The notes: a model not told the origin generated them from the letters alone. A stretch of 64,000 bases of DNA from Siphonodentalium dalli (GCA_032622095.1 CP136065.1:35188732-35252731); one strand, 5' to 3'. Counted from the first letter of the stretch, positions 28,801-45,000 are shown. Made by a program: numbers and translations.

Positions 28801-29094
28801 AGAGAACGTGCAGTGTTATGTTATTTCTTGGACTGTTTATCTATGAATATCATTTATGATGCACGTTTTTCGTGGTTTGATGTAAATATTGACTCTGAAA
28901 CATCGAAAACCGCCTGTCTCGAGAAATATCCACACCGCGACATTATTTACAATATAGGCTATCCCGGTTCCATTTTAACTAAGGTCAACAACCTACCATA
29001 AGCATAAGAAAGTTTTGCCTTTTGACATTTTGTTTTGAAGATTTTGGACAATATAAAGAATCGAAACACATGAAAAATGAGACGAAAATAAGTG
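25856..29094. repeat. Satellite unit 9
   Basis: One of the longest copies because of long G runs (about 9 and 12) and a long C run near 27850. Private CCATAAGCATAAG near 28995. TACCCCCCGC near 27712 is shared with unit 14. Confidence 0.95.
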
Positions 29095-32000
29095 TACCCT
29101 CCAGCGCACCTTAATTAATGTCCACACCGCGATGCTATCAAAGGAACTATAAAATATGTCGGGAGACTACCAAAATTGCTCAAATAGTACACATGGGGTG
29201 AAGAATCGTGAATAAAAACGAATGGACGCCTGACATAAACAGAAAATGAAAAAAAAATGAAGAAAATATAAAAATTGTCCACACCGCGACATGTCCACAC
29301 CTCGACGCAGAATAACGTTACAGCCAGCCACAGACACATTTCACGATTAGAATATTTGGGTGGTTCTGTTGTAAAAGAGTCAACACGATGTACATACACA
29401 TATAGTTCCTATTGGATGGGGGGGGGGGGGAATGAGTGAGTGAGTGGGGGGGGGGGGTGTGCTCAGATATAGAAGCAGATGACAATTTGAAAATCAACTG
29501 TTTCGGTACATTTCAACAATCGTTCTGCCTGTGGGACGATTTCCGGCTCGTATGGTATAGCAAAGGCGTCAATGACACATTTTGGGCCATCGGAATATCT
29601 CACGGACAATTCAATCTGATTGAGCTCATCGAAAAACCCCTAAATACCAAATTTCAGTTCGATATCTTGAAACATGTAAGAGAAATCCATCGACATTGTT
29701 TTCTATTCACGGTAAATTCTCTTTGCAATTTGGCGAACCCCTTGAGGAACAGAGTTTGATTGACGTATGTTCACGTTGTCTACACCAGAGTTCCTCCGTC
29801 GTTTGGCGTCAAACCAAGTGTACGATGGACCAGGGCATGCCCGACTTGATAGGAATCGGCATTTATGCGATCAAATTCTGTTTCCTATGATCAGATCTGT
29901 ACCTTGTATTCGTTGACCTCTTAGAGAGTTTGAACTCTAAGTCTCGCCCACAAAACACACAAATTTCCACCATCTATATTCAAATGGCCGTATCCCATAG
30001 ACGTCTCAACGTGCGGAGCTGCATGTGCGATACGTCGTTTGGACATATACATCGTCGGCTATTCCGTGATGTACGTGTTGATAATTCAACTGTTAAAGGG
30101 CAAATGGCAAACAAGTGGCAAAAGTTTGGTTGGTTTCCATTAATCATGATATTCGAATTAAACACACGTTTTGGAGAAAGAGCGAATTTGACAATGACGT
30201 CGCCCTGATTCAACCCAGAAACGTCATTAGCACATGCTGTAATGAACGACCTTGATTGGCCTTGACCTTGCCCAATAATTTGGCCAAATGTCATTTTCGT
30301 GGTCACCAATATCTGTGCTACATACTCGCATAAAATTCATCGGCATGTGACATATGTCATTTTTTCAGAATTTTCTGGACGAATTTGTTCATTTAAGGGA
30401 GAATCACCCATATATATGCGAGCATCGCATATAAAAGAGAATACCTTGACCTTGTAAGCCAGTGCATTCTCTTAAATATGCGAGACTCGCATATTTTAGA
30501 GACCACTGGCACAGGATCTTTATTGCTGCACCAGCCATGAATTCAGCCTGTGACGCCATGACACATTCTTGTTAAAGAGCCCACCGTCCAAACTATGATA
30601 TTTCAGAGTGATTAATTGTTGTGTTTCAACACTTATGGTGTGCATGTTGAGGTACCATTTTCAAGATTGTCGTGTGCAATCTTGCTCATTAGCACTTTTA
30701 GTAGAAAAAATATGATCAGACACGATTTCCCAAGGGATTTTGCAGTATTGTTAAATAATCACACATAAATCTTTCACACCACTTTTGAACAGTTATCGAT
30801 TCTCTCTTAAGCGTCGGCGATAAGTCGACATTTAAACATTATTTCATTGCACGGTACACCGGTCGTTATAAAATGGCTCACCCCAATGCCCGTGACCACT
30901 TGTTCTAGCCTTGAAATTGTGCGTCTGTCCCCAGATGGTGAATTTAGTGATGCTACCCCCGCTTATCGGGCTAGCATCACCAAATTCACCCTCTGGGGAC
31001 CTCATTCTGCTTGCACCCCAGCAGAATGAGGTTCCCAGATGGTGAATTTGGTGATGCTAGCCCGCTATGCGGGGTAGCATCACTAAATTCACCCCCCCCC
31101 CCGGGACCTCATTCTGCAAATGCCAGACAAAGTGTTGTTTTTTCGACAAAATTTCAGTCACTTTATTAATTCCAACCCCGGTGGACTTCCCTCTTTTGTC
31201 GTGACCCTGCAAGTTAAGCAACAAGTACAAGCCTTGAAATAGTGTGTCGGTCATTTGCAGAATGAGGTTCCCAGGGGGTGAATTTAGTTATGCATAGCGG
31301 GCTAGCATCACCAAATTCACACTCTGTGAACCTCATTCTGCTGAGGTGTAAGCAGAATGAGGTCCCCAGAGGGTGAATTTGGTGTTGCTAGCCCGCAATG
31401 CGGGGTAGCATAACTAAATTCACCTTCTGGGGGACAGACGCACTATTTCAAGGCTAGAACAAGTAGTCACGGGCATTTTATAACGACCGTTGCCTTTGAA
31501 ATAATGTTTAATTGTCGATTTATCGCCGACGCTTAAGAGAAACTCGATAACTGTTCAAAAGTGGTGTGAAAGATTTATGTGTGATTATTTAACAATACTG
31601 CAAAATCCCTTGGGAAATCGTGTCTGATCATATTTTTTCTACTAACAGTTGCTTAACTTGCAGCGTCACGGCAAGAGGGAAGTCGCCCCCATCTCGTCCA
31701 CCGGGGTTGGAATTAATAAAGTGACTGAAATTTTGGCGAAAAACACTTTGCCAATACATTCTCTTATATATGGGTGATTCCCCCTTAAACGGACAAATTG
31801 ATGTCTCGTGTACAATTGTTCCATAAAAATATGATTGTGCCACAAACAAGACCTATTGTGGCCTTCCATTTCACTGAGGAGCATGTGGCACAACGTTATG
31901 GTATAACAGTATTGTAATATATCAACACATGCCTTTAGTTACATGATCAAAACAACGAGAAAACACGAAAATCGCACTGTCTCATCGCCTAACTGCGAAA

Positions 32001-32335
32001 TTTCATTTTATTCCTATTAAGTTATCTTACCTCTAATTGACAGAGAACGTGCAGTGTTATGTTATTTCTTGGACTGTTTATCTATGAATATCATTTATGA
32101 TGCACGTTTTTCGTGGTTTGATGTAAATATTGACTCTGAAACATCGAAAACCGCCTGTCTCGAGAAATATCCACACCGCGACATTATTTACAATATAGGC
32201 TATCCCGGTTCCATTTTAACTAAGGTCAACAACCTACCATATGCATAAGAAAGTTTTGCCTTTTGACATTTTGTTTTGAAGATTTTGGACAATATAAAGA
32301 ATCGAAACACATGAAAAATGAGACGAAAATAAGTG
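29095..32335. repeat. Satellite unit 10
   Basis: Longest copy (3241 bp), with G runs of about 13 and 12. Private CTATTCCGTG near 30059. Confidence 0.95.
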
Positions 32336-35300
32336 TACCCTCCAGCGCACCTTAATTAATGTCCACACCGCGATGCTATCAAAGGAACTATAAAATATGT
32401 CGGGAGACTACCAAAATTGCTCAAATAGTACACATGGGGTGAAGAATCGTGAATAAAAACGAATGGACGCCTGACATAAACAGAAAATGAAAAAAAAATG
32501 AAGAAAATATAAAAATTGTCCACACCGCGACATGTCCACACCTCGACGCAGAATAACGTTACAGCCAGCCACAGACACATTTCACGATTAGAATATTTGG
32601 GTGGTTCTGTTGTAAAAGAGTCAACACGATGTACATACACATATAGTTCCTATTGGATGGGGGGGAATGAGTGAGTGAGTGGGGGGGGGGTGTGCTCAGA
32701 TATAGAAGCAGATGACAATTTGAAAATCAACTGTTTCGGTACATTTCAACAATCGTTCTGCCTGTGGGACGATTTCCGGCTCGTATGGTATAGCAAAGGC
32801 GTCAATGACACATTTTGGGCCATCGGAATATCTCACGGACAATTCAATCTGATTGAGCTCATCGAAAAACCCCTAAATACCAAATTTCAGTTCGATATCT
32901 TGAAACATGTAAGAGAAATCCATCGACATTGTTTTCTATTCACGGTAAATTCTCTTTGCAATTTGGCGAACCCCTTGAGGAACAGAGTTTGATTGACGTA
33001 TGTTCACGTTGTCTACACCAGAGTTCCTCCGTCGTTTGGCGTCAAACCAAGTGTACGATGGACCAGGGCATGCCCGACTTGATAGGAATCGGCATTTATG
33101 CGATCAAATTCTGTTTCCTATGATCAGATCTGTACCTTGTATTCGTTGACCTCTTAGAGAGTTTGAACTCTAAGTCTCGCCCACAAAACACACAAATTTC
33201 CACCATCTATATTCAAATGGCCGTATCCCATAGACGTCTCAACGTGCGGAGCTGCATGTGCGATACGTCGTTTGGACATATACATCGTCGGCTACTCCGT
33301 GATGTACGTGTTGATAATTCAACTGTTAAAGGGCAAATGGCAAACAAGTGGCAAAAGTTTGGTTGGTTTCCATTAATCATGATATTCGAATTAAACACAC
33401 GTTTTGGAGAAAGAGCGAATTTGACAATGACGTCGCCCTGATTCAACCCAGAAACGTCATTAGCACATGCTGTAATGAACGACCTTGATTGGCCTTGACC
33501 TTGCCCAATAATTTGGCCAAATGTCATTTTCGTGGTCACCAATATCTGTGCTACATACTCGCATAAAATTCATCGGCATGTGACATATGTCATTTTTTCA
33601 GAATTTTCTGGACGAATTTGTTCATTTAAGGGAGAATCACCCATATATATGCGAGCATCGCATATAAAAGAGAATACCTTGACCTTGTAAGCCAGTGCAT
33701 TCTCTTAAATATGCGAGACTCGCATATTTTAGAGACCACTGGCACAGGATCTTTATTGCTGCACCAGCCATGAATTCAGCCTGTGACGCCATGACACATT
33801 CTTGTTAAAGAGCCCACCGTCCAAACTATGATATTTCAGAGTGATTAATTGTTGTGTTTCAACACTTATGGTGTGCATGTTGAGGTACCATTTTCAAGAT
33901 TGTCGTGTGCAATCTTGCTCATTAGCACTTTTAGTAGAAAAAATATGATCAGACACGATTTCCCAAGGGATTTTGCAGTATTGTTAAATAATCACACATA
34001 AATCTTTCACACCACTTTTGAACAGTTATCGATTCTCTCTTAAGCGTCGGCGATAAGTCGACATTTAAACATTATTTCATTGCACGGTACACCGGTCGTT
34101 ATAAAATGGCTCACCCCAATGCCCGTGACCACTTGTTCTAGCCTTGAAATTGTGCGTCTGTCCCCAGATGGTGAATTTAGTGATGCTACCCCGCTTATCG
34201 GGCTAGCATCACCAAATTCACCCTCTGGGGACCTCATTCTGCTTGCACCCCAGCAGAATGAGGTTCCCAGATGGTGAATTTGGTGATGCTAGCCCGCTAT
34301 GCGGGGTAGCATCACTAAATTCACCCCCCCCCGGGACCTCATTCTGCAAATGCCAGACAAAGTGTTGTTTTTTCGACAAAATTTCAGTCACTTTATTAAT
34401 TCCAACCCCGGTGGACTTCCCTCTTTTGTCGTGACCCTGCAAGTTAAGCAACAAGTACAAGCCTTGAAATAGTGTGTCGGTCATTTGCAGAATGAGGTTC
34501 CCAGGGGGTGAATTTAGTTATGCATAGCGGGCTAGCATCACCAAATTCACACTCTGTGAACCTCATTCTGCTGAGGTGTAAGCAGAATGAGGTCCCCAGA
34601 GGGTGAATTTGGTGTTGCTAGCCCGCAATGCGGGGGTAGCATAACTAAATTCACCTTCTGGGGGACAGACACACTATTTCAAGGCTAGAACAAGTAGTCA
34701 CGGGCATTTTATAACGACCGTTGCCTTTGAAATAATGTTTAATTGTCGATTTATCGCCGACGCTTAAGAGAAACTCGATAACTGTTCAAAAGTGGTGTGA
34801 AAGATTTATGTGTGATTATTTAACAATACTGCAAAATCCCTTGGGAAATCGTGTCTGATCATATTTTTTCTACTAACAGTTGCTTAACTTGCAGCGTCAC
34901 GGCAAGAGGGAAGTCGCCCCCATCTCGTCCACCGGGGTTGGAATTAATAAAGTGACTGAAATTTTGGCGAAAAACACTTTGCCAATACATTCTCTTATAT
35001 ATGGGTGATTCCCCCTTAAACGGACAAATTGATGTCTCGTGTACAATTGTTCCATAAAAATATGATTGTGCCACAAACAAGACCTATTGTGGCCTTCCAT
35101 TTCACTGAGGAGCATGTGGCACAACGTTATGGTATAACAGTATTGTAATATATCAACACATGCCTTTAGTTACATGATCAAAACAACGAGAAAACACGAA
35201 AATCGCACTGTCTCATCGCCTAACTGCGAAATTTCATTTTATTCCTATTAAGTTATCTTACCTCTAATTGACAGAGAACGTGCAGTGTTATGTTATTTCT

Positions 35301-35566
35301 TGGACTGTTTATCTATGAATATCATTTATGATGCACGTTTTTCGTGGTTTGATGTAAATATTGACTCTGAAACATCGAAAACCGCCTGTCTCGAGAAATA
35401 TCCACACCGCGACATTATTTACAATATAGGCTATCCCGGTTCCATTTTAACTAAGGTCAACAACCTACCATATGCATAAGAAAGTTTTGCCTTTTGACAT
35501 TTTGTTTTGAAGATTTTGGACAATATAAAGAATCGAAACACATGAAAAATGAGACGAAAATAAGTG
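32336..35566. repeat. Satellite unit 11
   Basis: Later-type copy with private GCGGGGGTAGC near 34630 and CAGACACAC near 34667. Confidence 0.95.
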
Positions 35567-38500
35567 TACCCTCCAGCGCACCTTAATTAATGTCCACACC
35601 GCGATGCTATCAAAGGAACTATAAAATATGTCGGGAGACTACCAAAATTGCTCAAATAGTACACATGGGGTGAAGAATCGTGAATAAAAACGAATGGACG
35701 CCTGACATAAACAGAAAATGAAAAAAAAATGAAGAAAATATAAAAATTGTCCACACCGCGACATGTCCACACCTCGACGCAGAATAACGTTACAGCCAGC
35801 CACAGACACATTTCACGATTAGAATATTTGGGTGGTTCTGTTGTAAAAGAGTCAACACGATGTACATACACATATAGTTCCTATTGGATGGGGGGGAATG
35901 AGTGAGTGAGTGGGGGGGGGTGTGCTCAGATATAGAAGCAGATGACAATTTGAAAATCAACTGTTTCGGTACATTTCAACAATCGTTCTGCCTGTGGGAC
36001 GATTTCCGGCTCGTATGGTATAGCAAAGGCGTCAATGACACATTTTGGGCCATCGGAATATCTCACGGACAATTCAATCTGATTGAGCTCATCGAAAAAC
36101 CCCTAAATACCAAATTTCAGTTCGATATCTTGAAACATGTAAGAGAAATCCATCGACATTGTTTTCTATTCACGGTAAATTCTCTTTGCAATTTGGCGAA
36201 CCCCTTGAGGAACAGAGTTTGATTGACGTATGTTCACGTTGTCTACACCAGAGTTCCTCCGTCGTTTGGCGTCAAACCAAGTGTACGATGGACCAGGGCA
36301 TGCCCGACTTGATAGGAATCGGCATTTATGCGATCAAATTCTGTTTCCTATGATCAGATCTGTACCTTGTATTCGTTGACCTCTTAGAGAGTTTGAACTC
36401 TAAGTCTCGCCCACAAAACACACAAATTTCCACCATCTATATTCAAATGGCCGTATCCCATAGACGTCTCAACGTGCGGAGCTGCATGTGCGATACGTCG
36501 TTTGGACATATACATCGTCGGCTACTCCGTGATGTACGTGTTGATAATTCAACTGTTAAAGGGCAAATGGCAAACAAGTGGCAAAAGTTTGGTTGGTTTC
36601 CATTAATCATGATATTCGAATTAAACACACGTTTTGGAGAAAGAGCGAATTTGACAATGACGTCGCCCTGATTCAACCCAGAAACGTCATTAGCACATGC
36701 TGTAATGAACGACCTTGATTGGCCTTGACCTTGCCCAATAATTTGGCCAAATGTCATTTTCGTGGTCACCAATATCTGTGCTACATACTCGCATAAAATT
36801 CATCGGCATGTGACATATGTCATTTTTTCAGAATTTTCTGGACGAATTTGTTCATTTAAGGGAGAATCACCCATATATATGCGAGCATCGCATGTAAAAG
36901 AGAATACCTTGACCTTGTAAGCCAGTGCATTCTCTTAAATATGCGAGACTCGCATATTTTAGAGACCACTGGCACAGGATCTTTATTGCTGCACCAGCCA
37001 TGAATTCAGCCTGTGACGCCATGCCACATTCTTGTTAAAGAGCCCACCGTCCAAACTATGATATTTCAGAGTGATTAATTGTTGTGTTTCAACACTTATG
37101 GTGTGCATGTTGAGGTACCATTTTCAAGATTGTCGTGTGCAATCTTGCTCATTAGCACTTTTAGTAGAAAAAATATGATCAGACACGATTTCCCAAGGGA
37201 TTTTGCAGTATTGTTAAATAATCACACATAAATCTTTCACACCACTTTTGAACAGTTATCGATTCTCTCTTAAGCGTCGGCGATAAGTCGACATTTAAAC
37301 ATTATTTCATTGCACGGTACACCGGTCATTATAAAATGGCTCACCCCAATGCCTGTGACCACTTGTTCTAGCCTTGAAATTGTGCGTCTGTCCCCAGATG
37401 GTGAATTTAGTGATGCTACCCCGCTTATCGGGCTAGCATCACCAAATTCACCCTCTGGGGACCTCATTCTGCTTGCACCCCCAGCAGAATGAGGTTCCCA
37501 GATGGTGAATTTGGTGATGCTAGCCCGCTATGCGGGGTAGCATCACTAAATTCACCCCCCCCCCGGGACCTCATTCTGCAAATGCCAGACAAAGTGTTGT
37601 TTTTTCGACAAAATTTCAGTCACTTTATTAATTCCAACCCCGGTGGACTTCCCTCTTTTGTCGTGACCCTGCAAGTTAAGCAACAAGTACAAGCCTTGAA
37701 ATAGTGTGTCGGTCATTTGCAGAATGAGGTTCCCAGGGGGTGAATTTAGTTATGCATAGCGGGCTAGCATCACCAAATTCACACTCTGTGAACCTCATTC
37801 TGCTGAGGTGTAAGCAGAATGAGGTCCCCAGAGGGTGAATTTGGTGTTGCTAGCCCGCAATGCGGGGTAGCATAACTAAATTCACCTTCTGGGGGACAGA
37901 CGCACTATTTCAAGGCTAGAACAAGTAGTCACGGGCATTTTATAACGACCGTTGCCTTTGAAATAATGTTTAATTGTCGATTTATCGCCGACGCTTAAGA
38001 GAAACTCGATAACTGTTCAAAAGTGGTGTGAAAGATTTATGTGTGATTATTTAACAATACTGCAAAATCCCTTGGGAAATCGTGTCTGATCATATTTTTT
38101 CTACTAACAGTTGCTTAACTTGCAGCGTCACGGCAAGAGGGAAGTCGCCCCCATCTCGTCCACCGGGGTTGGAATTAATAAAGTGACTGAAATTTTGGCG
38201 AAAAACACTTTGCCAATACATTCTCTTATATATGGGTGATTCCCCCTTAAACGGACAAATTGATGTCTCGTGTACAATTGTTCCATAAAAATATGATTGT
38301 GCCACAAACAAGACCTATTGTGGCCTTCCATTTCACTGAGGAGCATGTGGCACAACGTTATGGTATAACAGTATTGTAATATATCAACACATGCCTTTAG
38401 TTACATGATCAAAACAACGAGAAAACACGAAAATCGCACTGTCTCATCGCCTAACTGCGAAATTTCATTTTATTCCTATTAAGTTATCTTACCTCTAATT

Positions 38501-38797
38501 GACAGAGAACGTGCAGTGTTATGTTATTTCTTGGACTGTTTATCTATGAATATCATTTATGATGCACGTTTTTCGTGGTTTGATGTAAATATTGACTCTG
38601 AAACATCGAAAACCGCCTGTCTCGAGAAATATCCACACCGCGACATTATTTACAATATAGGCTATCCCGGTTCCATTTTAACTAAGGTCAACAACCTACC
38701 ATATGCATAAGAAAGTTTTGCCTTTTGACATTTTGTTTTGAAGATTTTGGACAATATAAAGAATCGAAACACATGAAAAATGAGACGAAAATAAGTG
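35567..38797. repeat. Satellite unit 12
   Basis: Shares CGGTCATTAT and GCCTGTGACC (near 37323-37360) with unit 13 only. Private CATGTAAAAG near 36891, ATGCCACATT near 37021 and an extra C near 37480. Confidence 0.95.
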
Positions 38798-41700
38798 TAC
38801 CCTCCAGCGCACCTTAATTAATGTCCACACCGCGATGCTATCAAAGGAACTATAAAATATGTCGGGAGACTACCAAAATTGCTCAAATAGTACACATGGG
38901 GTGAAGAATCGTGAATAAAAACGAATGGACGCCTGACATAAACAGAAAATGAAAAAAAAATGAAGAAAATATAAAAATTGTCCACACCGCGACATGTCCA
39001 CACCTCGACGCAGAATAACGTTACAGCCAGCCACAGACACATTTCACGATTAGAATATTTGGGTGGTTCTGTTGTAAAAGAGTCAACACGATGTACATAC
39101 ACATATAGTTCCTATTGGATGGGGGGGGGGAATGAGTGAGTGAGTGGGGGGGGGGGGGTGTGCTCAGATATAGAAGCAGATGACAATTTGAAAATCAACT
39201 GTTTCGGTACATTTCAACAATCGTTCTGCCTGTGGGACGATTTCCGGCTCGTATGGTATAGCAAAGGCGTCAATGACACATTTTGGGCCATCGGAATATC
39301 TCACGGACAATTCAATCTGATTGAGCTCATCGAAAAACCCCTAAATACCAAATTTCAGTTCGATATCTTGAAACATGTAAGAGAAATCCATCGACATTGT
39401 TTTCTATTCACGGTAAATTCTCTTTGCAATTTGGCGAACCCCTTGAGGAACAGAGTTTGATTGACGTATGTTCACGTTGTCTACACCAGAGTTCCTCCGT
39501 CGTTTGGCGTCAAACCAAGTGTACGATGGACCAGGGCATGCCCGACTTGATAGGAATCGGCATTTATGCGATCAAATTCTGTTTCCTATGATCAGATCTG
39601 TACCTTGTATTCGTTGACCTCTTAGAGAGTTTGAACTCTAAGTCTCGCCCACAAAACACACAAATTTCCACCATCTATATTCAAATGGCCGTATCCCATA
39701 GACGTCTCAACGTGCGGAGCTGCATGTGCGATACGTCGTTTGGACATATACATCGTCGGCTACTCCGTGATGTACGTGTTGATAATTCAACTGTTAAAGG
39801 GCAAATGGCAAACAAGTGGCAAAAGTTTGGTTGGTTTCCATTAATCATGATATTCGAATTAAACACACGTTTTGGAGAAAGAGCGAATTTGACAATGACG
39901 TCGCCCTGATTCAACCCAGAAACGTCATTAGCACATGCTGTAATGAACGACCTTGATTGGCCTTGACCTTGCCCAATAATTTGGCCAAATGTCATTTTCG
40001 TGGTCACCAATATATGTGCTACATACTCGCATAAAATTCATCGGCATGTGACATATGTCATTTTTTCAGAATTTTCTGGACGAATTTGTTCATTTAAGGG
40101 AGAATCACCCATATATATGCGAGCATCGCATATAAAAGAGAATACCTTGACCTTGTAAGCCAGTGCATTCTCTTAAATATGCGAGACTCGCATATTTTAG
40201 AGACCACTGGCACAGGATCTTTATTGCTGCACCAGCCATGAATTCAGCCTGTGACGCCATGACACATTCTTGTTAAAGAGCCCACCGTCCAAACTATGAT
40301 ATTTCAGAGTGATTAATTGTTGTGTTTCAACACTTATGGTGTGCATGTTGAGGTACCATTTTCAAGATTGTCGTGTGCAATCTTGCTCATTAGCACTTTT
40401 AGTAGAAAAAATATGATCAGACACGATTTCCCAAGGGATTTTGCAGTATTGTTAAATAATCACACATAAATCTTTCACACCACTTTTGAACAGTTATCGA
40501 TTCTCTCTTAAGCGTCGGCGATAAGTCGACATTTAAACATTATTTCATTGCACGGTACACCGGTCATTATAAAATGGCTCACCCCAATGCCTGTGACCAC
40601 TTGTTCTAGCCTTGAAATTGTGCGTCTGTCCCCAGATGGTGAATTTAGTGATGCTACCCCGCTTATCGGGCTAGCATCACCAAATTCACCCTCTGGGGAC
40701 CTCATTCTGCTTGCACCCCAGCAGAATGAGGTTCCCAGATGGTGAATTTGGTGATGCTAGCCCGCTATGCGGGGTAGCATCACTAAATTCACCCCCCCCC
40801 CCGGGACCTCATTCTGCAAATGCCAGACAAAGTGTTGTTTTTTCGACAAAATTTCAGTCACTTTATTAATTCCAACCCCGGTGGACTTCCCTCTTTTGTC
40901 GTGACCCTGCAAGTTAAGCAACAAGTACAAGCCTTGAAATAGTGTGTCGGTCATTTGCAGAATGAGGTTCCCAGGGGGTGAATTTAGTTATGCATAGCGG
41001 GCTAGCATCACCAAATTCACACTCTGTGAACCTCATTCTGCTGAGGTGTAAGCAGAATGAGGTCCCCAGAGGGTGAATTTGGTGTTGCTAGCCCGCAATG
41101 CGGGGTAGCATAACTAAATTCACCTTCTGGGGGACAGACGCACTATTTCAAGGCTAGAACAAGTAGTCACGGGCATTTTATAACGACCGTTGCCTTTGAA
41201 ATAATGTTTAATTGTCGATTTATCGCCGACGCTTAAGAGAAACTCGATAACTGTTCAAAAGTGGTGTGAAAGATTTATGTGTGATTATTTAACAATACTG
41301 CAAAATCCCTTGGGAAATCGTGTCTGATCATATTTTTTCTACTAACAGTTGCTTAACTTGCAGCGTCACGGCAAGAGGGAAGTCGCCCCCATCTCGTCCA
41401 CCGGGGTTGGAATTAATAAAGTGACTGAAATTTTGGCGAAAAACACTTTGCCAATACATTCTCTTATATATGGGTGATTCCCCCTTAAACGGACAAATTG
41501 ATGTCTCGTGTACAATTGTTCCATAAAAATATGATTGTGCCACAAACAAGACCTATTGTGGCCTTCCATTTCACTGAGGAGCATGTGGCACAACGTTATG
41601 GTATAACAGTATTGTAATATATCAACACATGCCTTTAGTTACATGATCAAAACAACGAGAAAACACGAAAATCGCACTGTCTCATCGCCTAACTGCGAAA

Positions 41701-42035
41701 TTTCATTTTATTCCTATTAAGTTATCTTACCTCTAATTGACAGAGAACGTGCAGTGTTATGTTATTTCTTGGACTGTTTATCTATGAATATCATTTATGA
41801 TGCACGTTTTTCGTGGTTTGATGTAAATATTGACTCTGAAACATCGAAAACCGCCTGTCTCGAGAAATATCCACACCGCGACATTATTTACAATATAGGC
41901 TATCCCGGTTCCATTTTAACTAAGGTCAACAACCTACCATATGCATAAGAAAGTTTTGCCTTTTGACATTTTGTTTTGAAGATTTTGGACAATATAAAGA
42001 ATCGAAACACATGAAAAATGAGACGAAAATAAGTG
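38798..42035. repeat. Satellite unit 13
   Basis: Shares CGGTCATTAT with unit 12 and CAATATATGTG (near 40008) with unit 14, so two adjacent-pair variants overlap in this copy. Confidence 0.95.
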
Positions 42036-45000
42036 TACCCTCCAGCGCACCTTAATTAATGTCCACACCGCGATGCTATCAAAGGAACTATAAAATATGT
42101 CGGGAGACTACCAAAATTGCTCAAATAGTACACATGGGGTGAAGAATCGTGAATAAAAACGAATGGACGCCTGACATAAACAGAAAATGAAAAAAAAATG
42201 AAGAAAATATAAAAATTGTCCACACCGCGACATGTCCACACCTCGACGCAGAATAACGTTACAGCCAGCCACAGACACATTTCACGATTAGAATATTTGG
42301 GTGGTTCTGTTGTAAAAGAGTCAACACGATGTACATACACATATAGTTCCTATTGGATGGGGGGGGGGAATGAGTGAGTGAGTGGGGGGGGGGGGTGTGC
42401 TCAGATATAGAAGCAGATGACAATTTGAAAATCAACTGTTTCGGTACATTTCAACAATCGTTCTGCCTGTGGGACGATTTCCGGCTCGTATGGTATAGCA
42501 AAGGCGTCAATGACACATTTTGGGCCATCGGAATATCTCACGGACAATTCAATCTGATTGAGCTCATCGAAAAACCCCTAAATACCAAATTTCAGTTCGA
42601 TATCTTGAAACATGTAAGAGAAATCCATCGACATTGTTTTCTATTCACGGTAAATTCTCTTTGCAATTTGGCGAACCCCTTGAGGAACAGAGTTTGATTG
42701 ACGTATGTTCACGTTGTCTACACCAGAGTTCCTCCGTCGTTTGGCGTCAAACCAAGTGTACGATGGACCAGGGCATGCCCGACTTGATAGGAATCGGCAT
42801 TTATGCGATCAAATTCTGTTTCCTATGATCAGATCTGTACCTTGTATTCGTTGACCTCTTAGAGAGTTTGAACTCTAAGTCTCGCCCACAAAACACACAA
42901 ATTTCCACCATCTATATTCAAATGGCCGTATCCCATAGACGTCTCAACGTGCGGAGCTGCATGTGCGATACGTCGTTTGGACATATACATCGTCGGCTAC
43001 TCCGTGATGTACGTGTTGATAATTCAACTGTTAAAGGGCAAATGGCAAACAAGTGGCAAAAGTTTGGTTGGTTTCCATTAATCATGATATTCGAATTAAA
43101 CACACGTTTTGGAGAAAGAGCGAATTTGACAATGACGTCGCCCTGATTCAACCCAGAAACGTCATTAGCACATGCTGTAATGAACGACCTTGATTGGCCT
43201 TGACCTTGCCCAATAATTTGGCCAAATGTCATTTTCGTGGTCACCAATATATGTGCTACATACTCGCATAAAATTCATCGGCATGTGACATATGTCATTT
43301 TTTCAGAATTTTCTGGACGAATTTGTTCATTTAAGGGAGAATCACCCATATATATGCGAGCATCGCATATAAAAGAGAATACCTTGACCTTGTAAGCCAG
43401 TGCATTCTCTTAAATATGCGAGACTCGCATATTTTAGAGACCACTGGCACAGGATCTTTATTGCTGCACCAGCCATGAATTCAGCCTGTGACGCCATGAC
43501 ACATTCTTGTTAAAGAGCCCACCGTCCAAACTATGATATTTCAGAGTGATTAATTGTTGTGTTTCAACACTTATGGTGTGCATGTTGAGGTACCATTTTC
43601 AAGATTGTCGTGTGCAATCTTGCTCATTAGCACTTTTAGTAGAAAAAATATGATCAGACACGATTTCCCAAGGGATTTTGCAGTATTGTTAAATAATCAC
43701 ACATAAATCTTTCACACCACTTTTGAACAGTTATCGATTCTCTCTTAAGCGTCGGCGATAAGTCGACATTTAAACATTATTTCATTGCACGGTACACCGG
43801 TCGTTATAAAATGGCTCACCCCAATGCCCGTGACCACTTGTTCTAGCCTTGAAATTGTGCGTCTGTCCCCAGATGGTGAATTTAGTGATGCTACCCCCCG
43901 CTTATCGGGCTAGCATCACCAAATTCACCCTCTGGGGACCTCATTCTGCTTGCACCCCAGCAGAATGAGGTTCCCAGATGGTGAATTTGGTAATGCTAGC
44001 CCGCTATGCGGGGTAGCATCACTAAATTCACCCCCCCCGGGACCTCATTCTGCAAATGCCAGACAAAGTGTTGTTTTTTCGACAAAATTTCAGTCACTTT
44101 ATTAATTCCAACCCCGGTGGACTTCCCTCTTTTGTCGTGACCCTGCAAGTTAAGCAACAAGTACAAGCCTTGAAATAGTGTGTCGGTCATTTGCAGAATG
44201 AGGTTCCCAGGGGGTGAATTTAGTTATGCATAGCGGGCTAGCATCACCAAATTCACACTCTGTGAACCTCATTCTGCTGAGGTGTAAGCAGAATGAGGTC
44301 CCCAGAGGGTGAATTTGGTGTTGCTAGCCCGCAATGCGGGGTAGCATAACTAAATTCACCTTCTGGGGGACAGACGCACTATTTCAAGGCTAGAACAAGT
44401 AGTCACGGGCATTTTATAACGACCGTTGCCTTTGAAATAATGTTTAATTGTCGATTTATCGCCGACGCTTAAGAGAAACTCGATAACTGTTCAAAAGTGG
44501 TGTGAAAGATTTATGTGTGATTATTTAACAATACTGCAAAATCCCTTGGGAAATCGTGTCTGATCATATTTTTTCTACTAACAGTTGCTTAACTTGCAGC
44601 GTCACGGCAAGAGGGAAGTCGCCCCCATCTCGTCCACCGGGGTTGGAATTAATAAAGTGACTGAAATTTTGGCGAAAAACACTTTGCCAATACATTCTCT
44701 TATATATGGGTGATTCCCCCTTAAACGGACAAATTGATGTCTCGTGTACAATTGTTCCATAAAAATATGATTGTGCCACAAACAAGACCTATTGTGGCCT
44801 TCCATTTCACTGAGGAGCATGTGGCACAACGTTATGGTATAACAGTATTGTAATATATCAACACATGCCTTTAGTTACATGATCAAAACAACGAGAAAAC
44901 ACGAAAATCGCACTGTCTCATCGCCTAACTGCGAAATTTCATTTTATTCCTATTAAGTTATCTTACCTCTAATTGACAGAGAACGTGCAGTGTTATGTTA